Positions 36,370 through 48,641 of a DNA stretch of 51,421 bases are shown piece by piece. This DNA is from Anoxybacteroides voinovskiense (GTDB lineage: Bacteria; Bacillota; Bacilli; Bacillales; Anoxybacillaceae). The number at the start of each line of letters is the position of its first letter. Within the stretch, counting starts at the first letter, position 1. A program made the translations under genes and the position numbers. The stretch lies in NCBI RefSeq assembly GCF_014196205.1, contig NZ_JACIDE010000023.1, positions 1-51,421 on the forward strand. Reading direction: 5' to 3'. The notes beneath the pieces were generated by a model. The model saw nothing but the letters and a program-made list of their open reading frames with translations, was not told where the DNA came from and searched no databases.

Positions 36370-36455
36370 ACAAAACAGCTCCTTTCTAATCCCGCGACAC
36401 TTTTAGTATTCGCTGTTTTTAAAAAAACACAACAAAAAAAGCAGCAAACAAGCGT

Positions 36456-36719
36456 CTACTGCCTCCCCATCGCCATATGATCATCGTCGAAAAACGTTAG
36501 TTGAACTGTTTCTGTTAATACGTCTGCATAGCTGTAAGATACGCGCTCGAACGCATTTTCTGTTTGATCGAGCTCAATGACAAAGACGGAAGGATACGTT
36601 TCCGCCAAAATCCCACAACGTTCAATCGTCTTCCTTCTTCCGCCGTTTGCTTTTAATGTCAAGCGTTTGCCGATATTCGAATCTAACGCTTTTTTAATAT
36701 CGGATAAAGTTTTTGCCAT
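36456..36719 (-). CDS. veg: Veg protein
   Basis: 87 residues, highly conserved small protein linked in B. subtilis to biofilm regulation (inhibits SinR function). Pattern [46 protein letters not shown]. The gene has one of the strongest vegetative promoters of Bacillus; here too both hexamers are perfect. SD GAGGTGGAG lies upstream of ATG 36719. Confidence 0.96.
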   Translation of the reverse strand: MAKTLSDIKKALDSNIGKRLTLKANGGRRKTIERCGILAETYPSVFVIELDQTENAFERVSYSYADVLTETVQLTFFDDDHMAMGRQ

Positions 36720-36781
36720 TCGCTCTCCACCTCACTAATTTTTATTATAACAAATATTAATAAAAAAATCAAAAATAAAAA

Positions 36782-36811
36782 ATTATATCAATGCTCTTCC
36801 GCTTGTGTCAA
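36782..36811 (-). promoter_or_regulatory. veg promoter (SigA, consensus)
   Basis: Minus-strand TTGACA (36806-36811), 18-bp spacer, TATAAT (36782-36787), preceded by an A-rich stretch. Expected to be strong. Confidence 0.88.
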
Positions 36812-36877
36812 TGTGTTTTTTTCTACATTTTTCTCATTTCCGCATATAGTGTATACCTAGATGGCAAAAATTATGTA

Positions 36878-36923
36878 TAAAAAACAGAAAAGATCGCCCG
36901 CCTCTTATTGGTCGTCGCGATCT
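36878..36923 (-). terminator. Terminator after yabG
   Basis: Minus-strand AGATCGC / GCGATCT (36917-36923 and 36891-36897) with a 19-base loop, then TTTCTGTTTTTT. The stem abuts the yabG stop. Confidence 0.7.
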
Positions 36924-36925
36924 CG

Positions 36926-37804
36926 TTACTCTTCTTGAATTAAACGAAACGGCATCCCTGTACGCAACACCCCTTTCGTTTCCACTCCCCCCAATCCTTT
37001 TTCCCCTGTTAATGTATTGCGTAACACATCCCACACGTTCACTGTTTCAATAAATGGGGTAAAGCTAATTCTTGACACAATATACACTGGATCGAGTGCA
37101 TGAATATTAACGCGAGCAGGCGAGCTCGCAAAATTAGCACCTGCGCGAATGAGCGATTCAAAATGCGATTGACATGCACCTGCAAAAATGACAAGTTGGT
37201 CAAGATGAGGAATTTTTTTTCGTGCCTCTTTCACGGTTTGCACAAAATATTTCGAATGACGGTATGCCCGTAAATCTGTTATTTTCCCTTTCGATTTCGA
37301 GTAAGAATCATGGCCGGTAACAACTAAAATATCGGGTCGAACTTGCTCTAAAAGTACACCAATTTTCTCAGGCATCTCTTTTTCCTCACAATACACTCCA
37401 TGTACTGGGACACCGATTCGTTCATATAAATTTAAACATTTTTGCAAATAAACAGGGTCGCCATCTAGATGAAGAACGCGCCCTGGAATGTGAAAAAAAT
37501 CTTTGTCCGTTTGATATCCACCGGTCGCTCGATATTCCGTCTTTTGTTTTAATAAATGGTAATCTTGACGAAACAATTTAAACGATTGCTCAATGAGCTC
37601 TTGTTCTTTTTTCTCCCTAAGTTGTCGTTCGAATTCATCAACAATCAATAAATCGTCAAACGGAGCATCCGCCATTAACCGTACATCCTCTCCATAAAGA
37701 ATCGCTTCTTTCTCTCCGTTTTTCTCTTTGATGTCCACAACTCGAAACAATAGATCACATTCGTACGACTTTCTTGCCACAATATCCCCTATTTTTATCT
37801 CCAT
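36926..37804 (-). CDS. yabG: Sporulation-specific protease YabG
   Basis: Mother-cell protease that trims spore coat proteins. 292 residues, no secretion signal. Conserved parts: FHIPGRVLHLDGDPVYL, DILVVTGHDSYSKSKG, FAGACQSHFESLIRAGANFASSP (the Cys here and nearby His are candidates for the catalytic pair), and the end KGLGGVETKGVLRTGMP. ATG 37804 is chosen: GGGGGA lies 8 bases upstream and homologues start at this residue. A SigK promoter matches its late expression. Confidence 0.95.
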   Translation of the reverse strand: MEIKIGDIVARKSYECDLLFRVVDIKEKNGEKEAILYGEDVRLMADAPFDDLLIVDEFERQLREKKEQELIEQSFKLFRQDYHLLKQKTEYRATGGYQTDKDFFHIPGRVLHLDGDPVYLQKCLNLYERIGVPVHGVYCEEKEMPEKIGVLLEQVRPDILVVTGHDSYSKSKGKITDLRAYRHSKYFVQTVKEARKKIPHLDQLVIFAGACQSHFESLIRAGANFASSPARVNIHALDPVYIVSRISFTPFIETVNVWDVLRNTLTGEKGLGGVETKGVLRTGMPFRLIQEE

Positions 37805-37833
37805 CTTTTGTTCCCCCAATCCGATTTATTAAG

Positions 37834-37860
37834 TACAATATGCATCGACACAAAAGAAGT
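37834..37860 (-). promoter_or_regulatory. yabG promoter (SigK)
   Basis: Minus-strand AC (37859-37860), 16-bp spacer, CATATTGTA (37834-37842), a full match to the SigK -10 CATANNNTA. Starts the mother-cell late transcript. Confidence 0.78.
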
Positions 37861-37869
37861 GAAGGAAAA

Positions 37870-39354
<1,485 letters not shown>

Positions 39355-39474
39355 CGCCTTTTCTTTTTAGCATTCCCGCTAAAACGTGAAACTTTTTCGC
39401 GTTTCTTTCGTCTAAAGAAATAGAAAATCATCTTTCATTATAACGAAAAAACAGAGGGTGAAAAATCCCTCCGT

Positions 39475-40662
39475 TCAATCAATAATTCTAATTTTTACGC
39501 GTCTTGCTCCCCAACGAAACGCAGCAGACTTTTCTGGGAAAAACACATCGATTTTATATCCCCCAATTCCTGCTCCTGTGTCCGCCGCAATCGCATAACC
39601 GTATCCTTCAACATATACTTTCGAACCGAGCGGAATGATGCGTGGGTCGACGGCGATTACTTTTAGATGAGGGTTAGCGCGTAAATCAATGCCCGTGCTC
39701 GTTCTTCCCGAACAACCACCGCAATACGCCGTATAGGCGGTTGCCGTGACATACATTTCTCGCACCGCTTCCGACGACCCGCGCGACGTGAGTGCTCTTT
39801 CCTTTGTGCCGACCGCTATCACACGGTCTTTACTCTGTTTTACCGTTTTCGTTTGTACTAATGTCCGCGATACTTCTTTTCCATTTTCAAGCACGACTTC
39901 ATATTGTTTTGATACGAGCCCTTTTTCGCCGGATTGAATAACCCGTCTTTCTCCTTTCGGCAATCGGTCGTCTTTGCGAGTGACGACTGCGAAATCTACT
40001 GCTTCTTCCACTACATCGGTGACTTTTTGAACTTTAATAACTTTTACGACCATATTTGCTTTTATTTTTTCATGTAGCGATGGCTCTACACGGTCGAGTT
40101 CGTTTAACACGATGCTCTGCTGCTTTAAAAAGTCAGCGACAGTAGTCGAAGTTGCCCATACTTGCTGTTGTTTACCGCCGACATTCAATTGAATCGGAAA
40201 TGCTTTTTCCAAAGAAATCGTCATACCCTTTTTTATTTCTGCCTCTAGCGATGGAAACACGCGATCATACGGTCCGACAGCGATATGTTGGGCGGCTAGT
40301 AATTCTTTTACGTTTTTCGCAGTCGTCCATACTTCTTTTTTTGCTTCATTTACCGTCAGCGTCACCCGCTTACTCGCTTGCCAAACGATTTGCAAATCAT
40401 CGGTAACGGCTGCATTAACCGCGGGGTATATGTAATCTTCCGGACGTGGATGAATATTTAGTTCTTCTAGTACTTCTGCTACCGTGTTGGCATGTGTGCG
40501 AATCTCTCGCCTCTCGCCATCTTTTATAATCGTGACATGCTCCTTTGTCGCTTCATACCCCGTAAACCCTGTTGTCGCTGAAAGCGCTATCATCCCACTA
40601 GCTGTAACAGCTAAATTTTTCCTTAACGAACTAGAAAATAAACTCCTTACATTATTTAACAT
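39475..40662 (-). CDS. yabE: YabE: secreted DUF348/G5/3D cell-wall protein
   Basis: 395 residues. N-terminal signal or anchor helix (about 14-33), three DUF348 repeats (about 40-205: THANTVAEVLEELNI, TTAKNVKELLAAQHI, ATSTTVADFLKQQSI), a G5 domain (about 208-290), and a C-terminal 3D domain with the aspartates of GIDLRANP, VIAVDPRIIPLGSKVYV and ADTGAGIGGYKIDVFF. Resembles resuscitation-promoting factors and lytic transglycosylases; likely remodels peptidoglycan. SD AAGGAGG lies 8 bases upstream of ATG 40662. Confidence 0.93.
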   Translation of the reverse strand: MLNNVRSLFSSSLRKNLAVTASGMIALSATTGFTGYEATKEHVTIIKDGERREIRTHANTVAEVLEELNIHPRPEDYIYPAVNAAVTDDLQIVWQASKRVTLTVNEAKKEVWTTAKNVKELLAAQHIAVGPYDRVFPSLEAEIKKGMTISLEKAFPIQLNVGGKQQQVWATSTTVADFLKQQSIVLNELDRVEPSLHEKIKANMVVKVIKVQKVTDVVEEAVDFAVVTRKDDRLPKGERRVIQSGEKGLVSKQYEVVLENGKEVSRTLVQTKTVKQSKDRVIAVGTKERALTSRGSSEAVREMYVTATAYTAYCGGCSGRTSTGIDLRANPHLKVIAVDPRIIPLGSKVYVEGYGYAIAADTGAGIGGYKIDVFFPEKSAAFRWGARRVKIRIID

Positions 40663-40831
40663 GTTGAAAAACCTCCTTTTTTCTCCTCCCTCTCACCTTT
40701 ACGCTTACGTATACTCTATTATGCAAAAAATAGCATTGAAAGGAAAGGAAGACTTGTCGACATTCTATCGTATGCACGATGCTAAATTTGTAGAACTTTT
40801 TTTCTTATCGCAATCGTTAGACAAGCCTCCC
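40663..40831 (-). other. yabE upstream region
   Basis: About 170 bp without a gene. A -10-like TGCATAATA is readable on the minus strand about 65 bp before yabE, without a convincing -35. No c-di-AMP riboswitch-like fold was recognised. B. subtilis has an antisense RNA over yabE; I see nothing decisive for that here. Confidence 0.3.
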
Positions 40832-40852
40832 AAAAAAACGACACGTTTCGTT
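40832..40852 (-). terminator. Weak terminator after tatD
   Basis: Minus-strand AACGA / TCGTT with a 6-base loop, overlapping the tatD stop codon and followed by seven T residues. Short stem, so modest confidence. Confidence 0.5.
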
Positions 40853-41621
40853 AGCGATTAATGCCGAACAATTTTTTCGCATTCTCCGTTGTTTGCCGTG
40901 CTACTTCTTCTACCGAAATTCCTTTTAATTCCGCAATCGCCTCTGCAACGTATTTGACGTAACTCGGTTCATTCCGTTTGCCACGAAACGGATGCGGGGT
41001 TAAATACGGGCAATCTGTTTCAATTAACAAATGTTCCAACGGAATTTCTTTCGCCACTTCTTTCGGTTTTTTCGCATTTTTAAACGTCACAGGACCACCG
41101 AATGAAATATAAAAATTCATCGCGATGCATTGTTTCGCCACTTCAACACTTCCTGTAAAACAATGCATAATACCGCCGACTTCTTGCGCATTTTCTTCTT
41201 GTAAAATCGTTAAAATGTCTGCTGTTGCTTCACGGTTATGTATAATAATGGGAAGCTTCACTTTTTTCGCGAGCGCAATTTGCTTGCGAAATACGTCTTT
41301 TTGTACATCTTTCGGCGATTTATCCCAGTAGTAATCTAAGCCCATTTCACCAAGTGCAACGACTTTTGGGTGCGCTGCTAGCTGTTCGAGCATATATAAA
41401 TCTTCATCGGTCATGTCAACCGCGTCCACTGGATGCCAGCCAACAGCCGCATAAATAAAATCATATTGCTCTGCCAGTTCAATCGCGCGTGCTATCGTCG
41501 GGCGATCGAAGCCGACGACAACGATATTGCATACCCCTTCGTGCTCTGCTCGTTTGATTACCTCTTCGACATCCTCACTATATTGCATCGCATTTAAATG
41601 TGCATGTGTATCAAATAACAT
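40851..41621 (-). CDS. tatD: TatD family metal-dependent hydrolase/DNase
   Basis: 256 residues, TIM-barrel amidohydrolase fold (B. subtilis yabD). Metal ligands in MLFDTHAHLNAMQY, GEMGLDYYWD, IIHNREA, HCFTGS and LLIETDCPYLTP. Family members are 3'-5' exonucleases or deoxyribonucleases; the exact substrate here is unknown. ATG 41621 has AAGGAG 9 bases upstream. Lies between metG and yabE as in B. subtilis. Confidence 0.95.
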   Translation of the reverse strand: MLFDTHAHLNAMQYSEDVEEVIKRAEHEGVCNIVVVGFDRPTIARAIELAEQYDFIYAAVGWHPVDAVDMTDEDLYMLEQLAAHPKVVALGEMGLDYYWDKSPKDVQKDVFRKQIALAKKVKLPIIIHNREATADILTILQEENAQEVGGIMHCFTGSVEVAKQCIAMNFYISFGGPVTFKNAKKPKEVAKEIPLEHLLIETDCPYLTPHPFRGKRNEPSYVKYVAEAIAELKGISVEEVARQTTENAKKLFGINR

Positions 41622-41757
41622 TTTCCCTACTCCTTTTTCGTTGTTAAGTGTATCATAGGAAAAGATTACATATGTCACAGTCGCTTAACATTTCCGTTAC
41701 AAAACGACAACAAAGAGGTGTCACGCGCCGTTTGCGCCCACCTCTTCGCGGTATGTT

Positions 41758-44085
<2,328 letters not shown>

Positions 44086-44114
44086 TTGACGTATAATGGA
44101 AACGCTGATATGAT
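44086..44114 (+). promoter_or_regulatory. abrB promoter (SigA)
   Basis: TTGACG (44086-44091), 17-bp spacer, TATGAT (44109-44114). Expected start near 44121, giving a ~90-nt leader. Confidence 0.85.
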
Positions 44115-44130
44115 TAGGTTGTAGGAAATT

Positions 44131-44147
44131 TGTCGAATATTGACGAA
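44131..44147 (+). promoter_or_regulatory. Tandem Spo0A boxes downstream of the abrB promoter
   Basis: TGTCGAA (44131-44137) and TGACGAA (44141-44147), both fitting TGNCGAA, 10 bp apart, 10-26 bp past the expected start. This is the arrangement by which Spo0A~P represses abrB in B. subtilis. Confidence 0.85.
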
Positions 44148-44211
44148 TGAAGCCTAAAAAACAACATATAGAAAAACACAACATTACTTAAAATGGAGAG
44201 GAGATTGTTCA

Positions 44212-44496
44212 ATGAAATCTACAGGTATTGTTCGCAAAGTGGATGAGTTAGGTCGTGTGGTGATTCCAATTGAATTGCGCCGTACATTAGACATTGCGGA
44301 AAAAGACGCATTGGAAATCTATGTTGACGATGAGCGCATCATTTTGAAAAAATACAAACCAAATATGACATGTGTTGTCACTGGCGAAGTATCGGATGAC
44401 AACTTCAAACTTGCTGGCGGCAAAATCATTTTAAGCCGCGAAGGTGCAGAAATTCTTATGAAAGAAATCCAAGAGTGCCTAGAAGCATCGAAATAA
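44212..44496 (+). CDS. abrB: Transition-state regulator AbrB
   Basis: 94 residues; swapped-hairpin DNA-binding domain at the N-terminus (MKSTGIVRKVDELGRVVIPI, then LEIYVDDERIILKKY) and a C-terminal multimerisation domain including the conserved Cys. Represses stationary-phase and sporulation genes such as spoVG during growth. It is the only gene of the window on the plus strand. SD GAGAGGAG lies 8 bases before ATG 44212. Confidence 0.98.
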   Translation: MKSTGIVRKVDELGRVVIPIELRRTLDIAEKDALEIYVDDERIILKKYKPNMTCVVTGEVSDDNFKLAGGKIILSREGAEILMKEIQECLEASK

Positions 44497-44498
44497 TG

Positions 44499-44533
44499 TA
44501 AAAAAGGATGTTCTTCCTAGAACATCCTTTTTT
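44499..44533. terminator. Bidirectional terminator abrB / rsmI
   Basis: AAGGATGTTCT (44504-44514) and AGAACATCCTT (44519-44529), perfect 11-bp stem with T-runs on both strands. It serves the convergent genes abrB and rsmI. Confidence 0.95.
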
Positions 44534-45404
44534 ATTGGTGATACGCTTGGTAAATTTCCCGCTTTGGTATGTTGCGGTCAACCGCTACTTGTTTAATTGC
44601 TTCTTTTGTGTTCATATGTTTCTCTTGCACGTAATAATCAACATGCTCGACAATCGACAAAGGTTGCCACCATTCATCTTGCGCTTCTTCGCACTCTTTC
44701 GCGCCGTCAACGACAATGCAAAATTCCCCGCGTACTTCTTCTTGTTTTGCCCACTCAATTACTTCGCTCACCGTCCCACGAATAAACTCTTCAAACCGCT
44801 TTGTTAATTCGCGGCATAATGCTATCTTTCGCTCTCCTAGTACTTCCTGCATCACGAGCAACGTATCTTCGAGCCGATGCGGCGCTTCATAAAAAATAAG
44901 CGTATCGCGAACTCGTTTTAACGCATCAAGCTGCTTTTTCTTTTCCTTTTTTGTACGATCAAGAAACCCAAAAAAATAAAAATGCTCTGTCGCAAGACCA
45001 GAAGCAACGAGCGCCGTCACCGCTGCATTCGCACCAGGAAGCGGAACTACTTTACATTTTGCCTCAATGGCCGCTGCGACAAGTTCATATCCGGGATCGG
45101 AAATTGCCGGCATCCCTGCATCGCTAACAAGCGCTATACTTTTTCCTTCTTGAAGCCACTCGACAATTTTTGCACCACTTGCGTATTTGTTATGCTCATG
45201 ATAGCTAATGACAGGAGTCGTGATTTCAAAGTGGTTCAATAATTTCTTCGTTTGCCGCGTATCTTCTGCCGCAATCCAATCTACTTCCTTTAACACCCGT
45301 AACGCCCGTAATGTAATATCTTCAAGATTGCCGATCGGCGTCGGAACGATATAAAGCATACCAACGCTTTCTTCTGCAAAACTTTTTTGCTGCCACATCC
45401 TCAT
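44532..45404 (-). CDS. rsmI: 16S rRNA 2'-O-ribose C1402 methyltransferase
   Basis: SAM-dependent ribose methylation in the 16S decoding centre. 290 residues, tetrapyrrole-methylase fold: LYIVPTPIGNLEDITLRALR, EDTRQTKKLL, LVSDAGMPAISDPGYELV, PGANAAVTALVASGL, FYEAPHRLEDTL. B. subtilis yabC. ATG 45404 (4 bases after AAGGAG) or ATG 45398 (10 bases) are both possible. It begins 9 bases after yabB; yazA, normally between, is absent. Confidence 0.96.
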   Translation of the reverse strand: MRMWQQKSFAEESVGMLYIVPTPIGNLEDITLRALRVLKEVDWIAAEDTRQTKKLLNHFEITTPVISYHEHNKYASGAKIVEWLQEGKSIALVSDAGMPAISDPGYELVAAAIEAKCKVVPLPGANAAVTALVASGLATEHFYFFGFLDRTKKEKKKQLDALKRVRDTLIFYEAPHRLEDTLLVMQEVLGERKIALCRELTKRFEEFIRGTVSEVIEWAKQEEVRGEFCIVVDGAKECEEAQDEWWQPLSIVEHVDYYVQEKHMNTKEAIKQVAVDRNIPKREIYQAYHQ

Positions 45405-45413
45405 CTTTCTCCT

Positions 45414-46160
45414 TTATTTGGAAGTACCATACAACAGTTGTTTTACTTCATCTGTATACTCATCATCATCGCGATACACAATTAAAGGCGGCAAAATTTT
45501 TAAATCAGGGCTTCCGTCTTTTATCCCTTCAATTAAAATCGTGTTCGCCTCTTTTCCAAGCTTCGGATAGACAAACCTCAACCGTTTCGGTTCGAGGCGA
45601 TATTGCCGCATGAGCGTAACAATATCTAACAACCGACCCGGCCGATGAACAAACGCGGCTTTTCCGCCTTGCTTTAACAACTGGCTGCTTACGCGAACGA
45701 CGTCTTCTAACGTACAGTAAATTTCGTGACGCGCAATGGCTAAATGTCGGTTTTTATTTATTTCCTCCTCGCTCACGGTCGGGAAATATGGCGGGTTGCA
45801 CGTTACAACATCGTATTTGCTATAACCTAATTGCTTCGGCATCTCTTTAATATCGCCGTGAATAAGTTCAATTTGTTTGTCTAATCCGTTATACTGTACG
45901 CTTCGTTTCGCCATGTCATACAGGCGGTCTTGAATTTCGACACCAATAATTTTGCCTTTCGTTCGCTTGCTCAACAACAAAGGAATCACGCCGTTTCCCG
46001 TGCATAAATCGATAATATTCCCTTTTTGAATCGGCATATACGCAAATTTCGCTAATAGCACCGCATCTAACGAAAAAGCAAAAACAGACGGGCTTTGAAT
46101 AATGCGCATATTTTCGTTTAGAAGATAATCAAGTCGTTCATCCTCGTAAAGTTTGATCAT
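45414..46160 (-). CDS. yabB: YabB, TrmN6-like tRNA1(Val) adenine-N6 methyltransferase family
   Basis: 248 residues, Rossmann methyltransferase: SAM motif [19 protein letters not shown] (about 48-66), acidic VEIQ, and the N6-adenine catalytic motif NPPYF (about 122-126). The family methylates A37 of tRNA in enterobacteria; the substrate here is inferred. An intergenic hairpin repeat lies just upstream of its start. Confidence 0.9.
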   Translation of the reverse strand: MIKLYEDERLDYLLNENMRIIQSPSVFAFSLDAVLLAKFAYMPIQKGNIIDLCTGNGVIPLLLSKRTKGKIIGVEIQDRLYDMAKRSVQYNGLDKQIELIHGDIKEMPKQLGYSKYDVVTCNPPYFPTVSEEEINKNRHLAIARHEIYCTLEDVVRVSSQLLKQGGKAAFVHRPGRLLDIVTLMRQYRLEPKRLRFVYPKLGKEANTILIEGIKDGSPDLKILPPLIVYRDDDEYTDEVKQLLYGTSK

Positions 46161-46186
46161 CTACTCCAACCTCTTTCGTTCACTTA

Positions 46187-46312
46187 AGAAAAGCGCAAAG
46201 CGCCCGCCTATCGGCGAAGATCGCACAAGCCCCACCGAGGAGGCTTCGCCGCCGCAGCGTGGGGCGGAGCGACTCGAGCCGATGGCGCTTGGAGCTAGAC
46301 AGCGCTCCACCT
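46187..46312. repeat. Long-hairpin intergenic repeat between yabA and yabB
   Basis: Nested complementary blocks converge on one centre: AAGCGCC 46198-46204 with GGCGCTT 46284-46290; ATCGGC 46210-46215 with GCCGAT 46278-46283; GATCGC near 46219-46224 with GCGACTC 46269-46275; GCCCCAC 46229-46235 with GTGGGGC 46259-46265. It is flanked by AGAAAAGCGC and GGAGCTAGACA. From memory this resembles a dispersed Bacillaceae repeat that starts TGTCTAGCTCC and ends GCGCTTTTCT. GC-rich against its surroundings. Confidence 0.75.
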
Positions 46313-46343
46313 AATCGTAAAATTTTATACTTTCCTATCTTTC

Positions 46344-46378
46344 AAGAAAAGAGCCTCTCCTTCATTGGAAAGGCTTTA
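46344..46378 (-). terminator. Terminator after yabA
   Basis: Minus-strand AGCCTTTCC / GGAGAGGCT (46367-46375 and 46352-46360, one mismatch) followed by CTTTTCTTG. Confidence 0.7.
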
Positions 46379-46726
46379 CTATTTTTTATTTAAAAACGAT
46401 AAGCAAAATAAACAATCTTCTTTACGAACGCTTCCGTAATGAACGTTGCAAATATGAAACCCTTCTTGGTAAAGTCGCGCTAAGTTATCATATCCTTCTC
46501 CGATATCAATCAGCTTTCGTTCGTTCTTCTCTTTTTTCCTAGAAGGCACTGTTTCTCCTGCAAGTTCTTGTAGCCGCTGCCGCAAATGCGTATTTTCCAC
46601 TTGTAAATGGTGATTTTCTTCCAGCAACTGTGCAAAATGTTCTTTCAATTCTACAAGCTGACGATAAAATTGGCTAATTTGTTCTTCCATATTTGTTATG
46701 GATTGAAAAATCTCCTTCTTATTCAC
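46379..46726 (-). CDS. yabA: Replication initiation control protein YabA
   Basis: Restrains DnaA and bridges it to the DnaN clamp, preventing over-initiation. 115 residues: N-terminal leucine-rich coiled coil (about 1-55, tetramerisation) and a C-terminal zinc domain [20 protein letters not shown] with three cysteines and a histidine. Follows ricT by 16 bases. Confidence 0.96.
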   Translation of the reverse strand: MNKKEIFQSITNMEEQISQFYRQLVELKEHFAQLLEENHHLQVENTHLRQRLQELAGETVPSRKKEKNERKLIDIGEGYDNLARLYQEGFHICNVHYGSVRKEDCLFCLSFLNKK

Positions 46727-46742
46727 TATAAATCCACCCCAA

Positions 46743-47570
46743 TTAATCCGTGGCTTGAATCGACAAAACTCCCTCTTTTATTAACTCATCAATCGTGTAC
46801 TCTACTACTCGCTCATGCTCGGACAACTCCACCTGCAACACTCTTTCTAAAATATTCAAGCCGACTACCCTTCCGACACCATGTGGAGTTTCAATATATT
46901 CCCCTAAATCCGGAAGTTGTTCTTTTGCCGTTTCATACTCATCATTTTCATATTTTAAACAACACATTAACCGACCACAAAGCCCCGATATTTTCGTCGG
47001 ATTTAACGATAAGTTTTGGTCTTTCGCCATTTTAATCGAGACAGGGTCAAAATCACCAAGGAACGTCGAGCAGCACAACATACGTCCGCACGGTCCGATA
47101 CCGCCTAGCATTTTCGCCTCATCGCGCACACCGATTTGGCGCAACTCAATCCGCGTCCGAAAAATGGCTGCCAAATCTTTCACTAGCTCGCGAAAATCGA
47201 CACGCCCGTCAGCAGTAAAATAAAAAATGACTTTATTGCGGTCAAACGTATATTCCACATCGACGAGTTTCATTTCCAGCCCGTGTTCCTCAACCTTTTT
47301 TAAACAAATTTCGTATGCTTCTTGCGCTGCTTTTTTATTATCCTCCACAACCATTCTATCTTTTGCATCCGCAATACGGATAACTTTTTTTAGCGGCAAC
47401 ACGATGTCGTTTTCGTCTACTTGTTTATTGCTAATAACAACCTTACCAAACTCAATGCCGCGGACGGTTTCCACGATGACAAATTCCCCGGTTTGAATCG
47501 TTAATTCGCCAGGATCAAAATAATAAATTTTGCCCGCTTTTTTAAAACGAACACCTACTACATTATACAA
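46743..47570 (-). CDS. ricT: RicT (YaaT), PSP1-domain regulator
   Basis: 275 residues, PSP1 C-terminal domain. In B. subtilis it forms the RicAFT complex with YlbF and YmcA, carrying Fe-S clusters and affecting mRNA maturation by RNase Y and the Spo0A phosphorelay. Cysteine-rich centre: [12 protein letters not shown] and [16 protein letters not shown]. The start overlaps the holB end by 8 bases. Confidence 0.96.
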   Translation of the reverse strand: MYNVVGVRFKKAGKIYYFDPGELTIQTGEFVIVETVRGIEFGKVVISNKQVDENDIVLPLKKVIRIADAKDRMVVEDNKKAAQEAYEICLKKVEEHGLEMKLVDVEYTFDRNKVIFYFTADGRVDFRELVKDLAAIFRTRIELRQIGVRDEAKMLGGIGPCGRMLCCSTFLGDFDPVSIKMAKDQNLSLNPTKISGLCGRLMCCLKYENDEYETAKEQLPDLGEYIETPHGVGRVVGLNILERVLQVELSEHERVVEYTIDELIKEGVLSIQATD

Positions 47571-48576
47571 ACGTCGTTCCCCCCTTTAAGTTGAGGATAA
47601 GCTGTTCCATTAAAAGATGTACGTTCATATTTGTATTTAAACGCGCTTTTGCCTGCAAAATAGTCGTCATATTATTGATGGTTCGCTTTTGCGAGCATGC
47701 CAACGCCCACTGCCGCAAATCATCTAATCGGTCACAATAAACGACATGTTCTCGTTGGCCAAGCTGCAAATGCAAAATATCTCTATATAAGTACAATAAT
47801 AAATCCAGTCCCATGTCTACCTGCTGCTTCTCCTGAAAATGAGGCATCCATTTTTCTTGGAGAAAGAGAAGCGCTTGAACCTCGTTTTGGTTTAACGCTT
47901 CATATAATTGTAACACTATTTTTCGCGACTCTGCAAACCAATCGTTTCGACTCCATTCGAGCGCTTCTTCGTAATTATTCGTCACATGTGCCGTAAGCAT
48001 TGCCAGATGAGGCGGAATATGCTCTTCTTTTAATCGATTAGCAAGCAAAAGCGGCGGTAACGGCTGAAATGATACGACTTGGCAGCGCGAAATAATGGTT
48101 GGTAACAAACGATGAAGTTGTTCCGTCAACAAAATAGCAGTTGTTCCTGTATGAGGTTCTTCCAAAAATTTTAATAAACTGTTCGCCGCATTCGTTGTCA
48201 TTTTATCTGCATGGACAATGACGTATAATTTTTTCCTCGATTCTACACCCGTTTTCGCAAATTCTGCTTGCAACGCCTCAATTTGCCCTTTTTTAATCGA
48301 TTGCCCGTCCGGCTCAATCCAGTGGACATCTGGATGGTTTCGCGACCCGATTCGTCGACAGTTGCTGCATTCACCACAAGGTTGATAGCCATCTCGATTG
48401 AAACAAAACAAACTTTTGGCAAATAAAAGGCTCGCTTCACGTTTTCCAGTTCCTCGTTGCCCTTCCAATAAATACGCATGGGCAACCCTTCCTTTTTCAA
48501 TGCTATTGGCTAACATTTTCATGGCAACTGGCTGGTATTGCTGAAGTTGTTCCCAAATGACTGCCACATTTATCAC
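47563..48576 (-). CDS. holB: DNA polymerase III delta-prime subunit
   Basis: Clamp-loader subunit. 337 residues: AAA+ fold with modified P-loop LEGQRGTGKREASLLFAKSL, four zinc cysteines CFNRDGYQPCGECSNC, NSLLKFLEEPHTGT and ISRCQVVSF (SRC motif). The start is a GTG, at 48576 or 48567; neither has a strong ribosome site, and the second gives MAVIWEQ, closer to B. subtilis. It follows tmk directly, without yaaQ and yaaR. Confidence 0.94.
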   Translation of the reverse strand: MINVAVIWEQLQQYQPVAMKMLANSIEKGRVAHAYLLEGQRGTGKREASLLFAKSLFCFNRDGYQPCGECSNCRRIGSRNHPDVHWIEPDGQSIKKGQIEALQAEFAKTGVESRKKLYVIVHADKMTTNAANSLLKFLEEPHTGTTAILLTEQLHRLLPTIISRCQVVSFQPLPPLLLANRLKEEHIPPHLAMLTAHVTNNYEEALEWSRNDWFAESRKIVLQLYEALNQNEVQALLFLQEKWMPHFQEKQQVDMGLDLLLYLYRDILHLQLGQREHVVYCDRLDDLRQWALACSQKRTINNMTTILQAKARLNTNMNVHLLMEQLILNLKGGTTFV

Positions 48577-48641
48577 TCGCTTATTAATCGTCTATATTCT
48601 CCTTTATTCTAACACGTCTTTATCATTTCATCATTTGCAGT
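48577..48641. other. tmk-holB junction lacking yaaQ (darA) and yaaR
   Basis: Only 65 bp separate the tmk stop from the holB start. In B. subtilis the c-di-AMP receptor gene darA and yaaR lie here. No remnant of either can be read in the junction in any frame. Confidence 0.8.

Noticed and set aside
36378-36445. Possible SD-blocking pairing at sspF (GCTGCTTTTTT after veg with AGAAAGGAGC)
   Set aside because: Nine of ten pairs, but built largely on a poly-T run; such matches are easy by chance, so I did not count it with the five stronger cases.
37800-37860. Eight-base complementarity (TCTTTTGT/ACAAAAGA) between the yabG promoter spacer and the base of its start site
   Set aside because: Short and A/U-rich, and yabG is already shielded by the rsmA terminator.
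40650-40760. yabE SD complementary to a pyrimidine-rich stretch upstream of its promoter
   Set aside because: About eight pairs in low-complexity sequence; not above expectation.
40484-40861. 125-codon plus-strand frame over the yabE start and upstream gap
   Set aside because: Mostly antisense to yabE, no ribosome site, no recognisable protein features.
44212-44496. abrB on the opposite strand as a sign of horizontal transfer
   Set aside because: The same orientation switch between metG and rsmI is normal in B. subtilis, and codon use and regulation fit the host.
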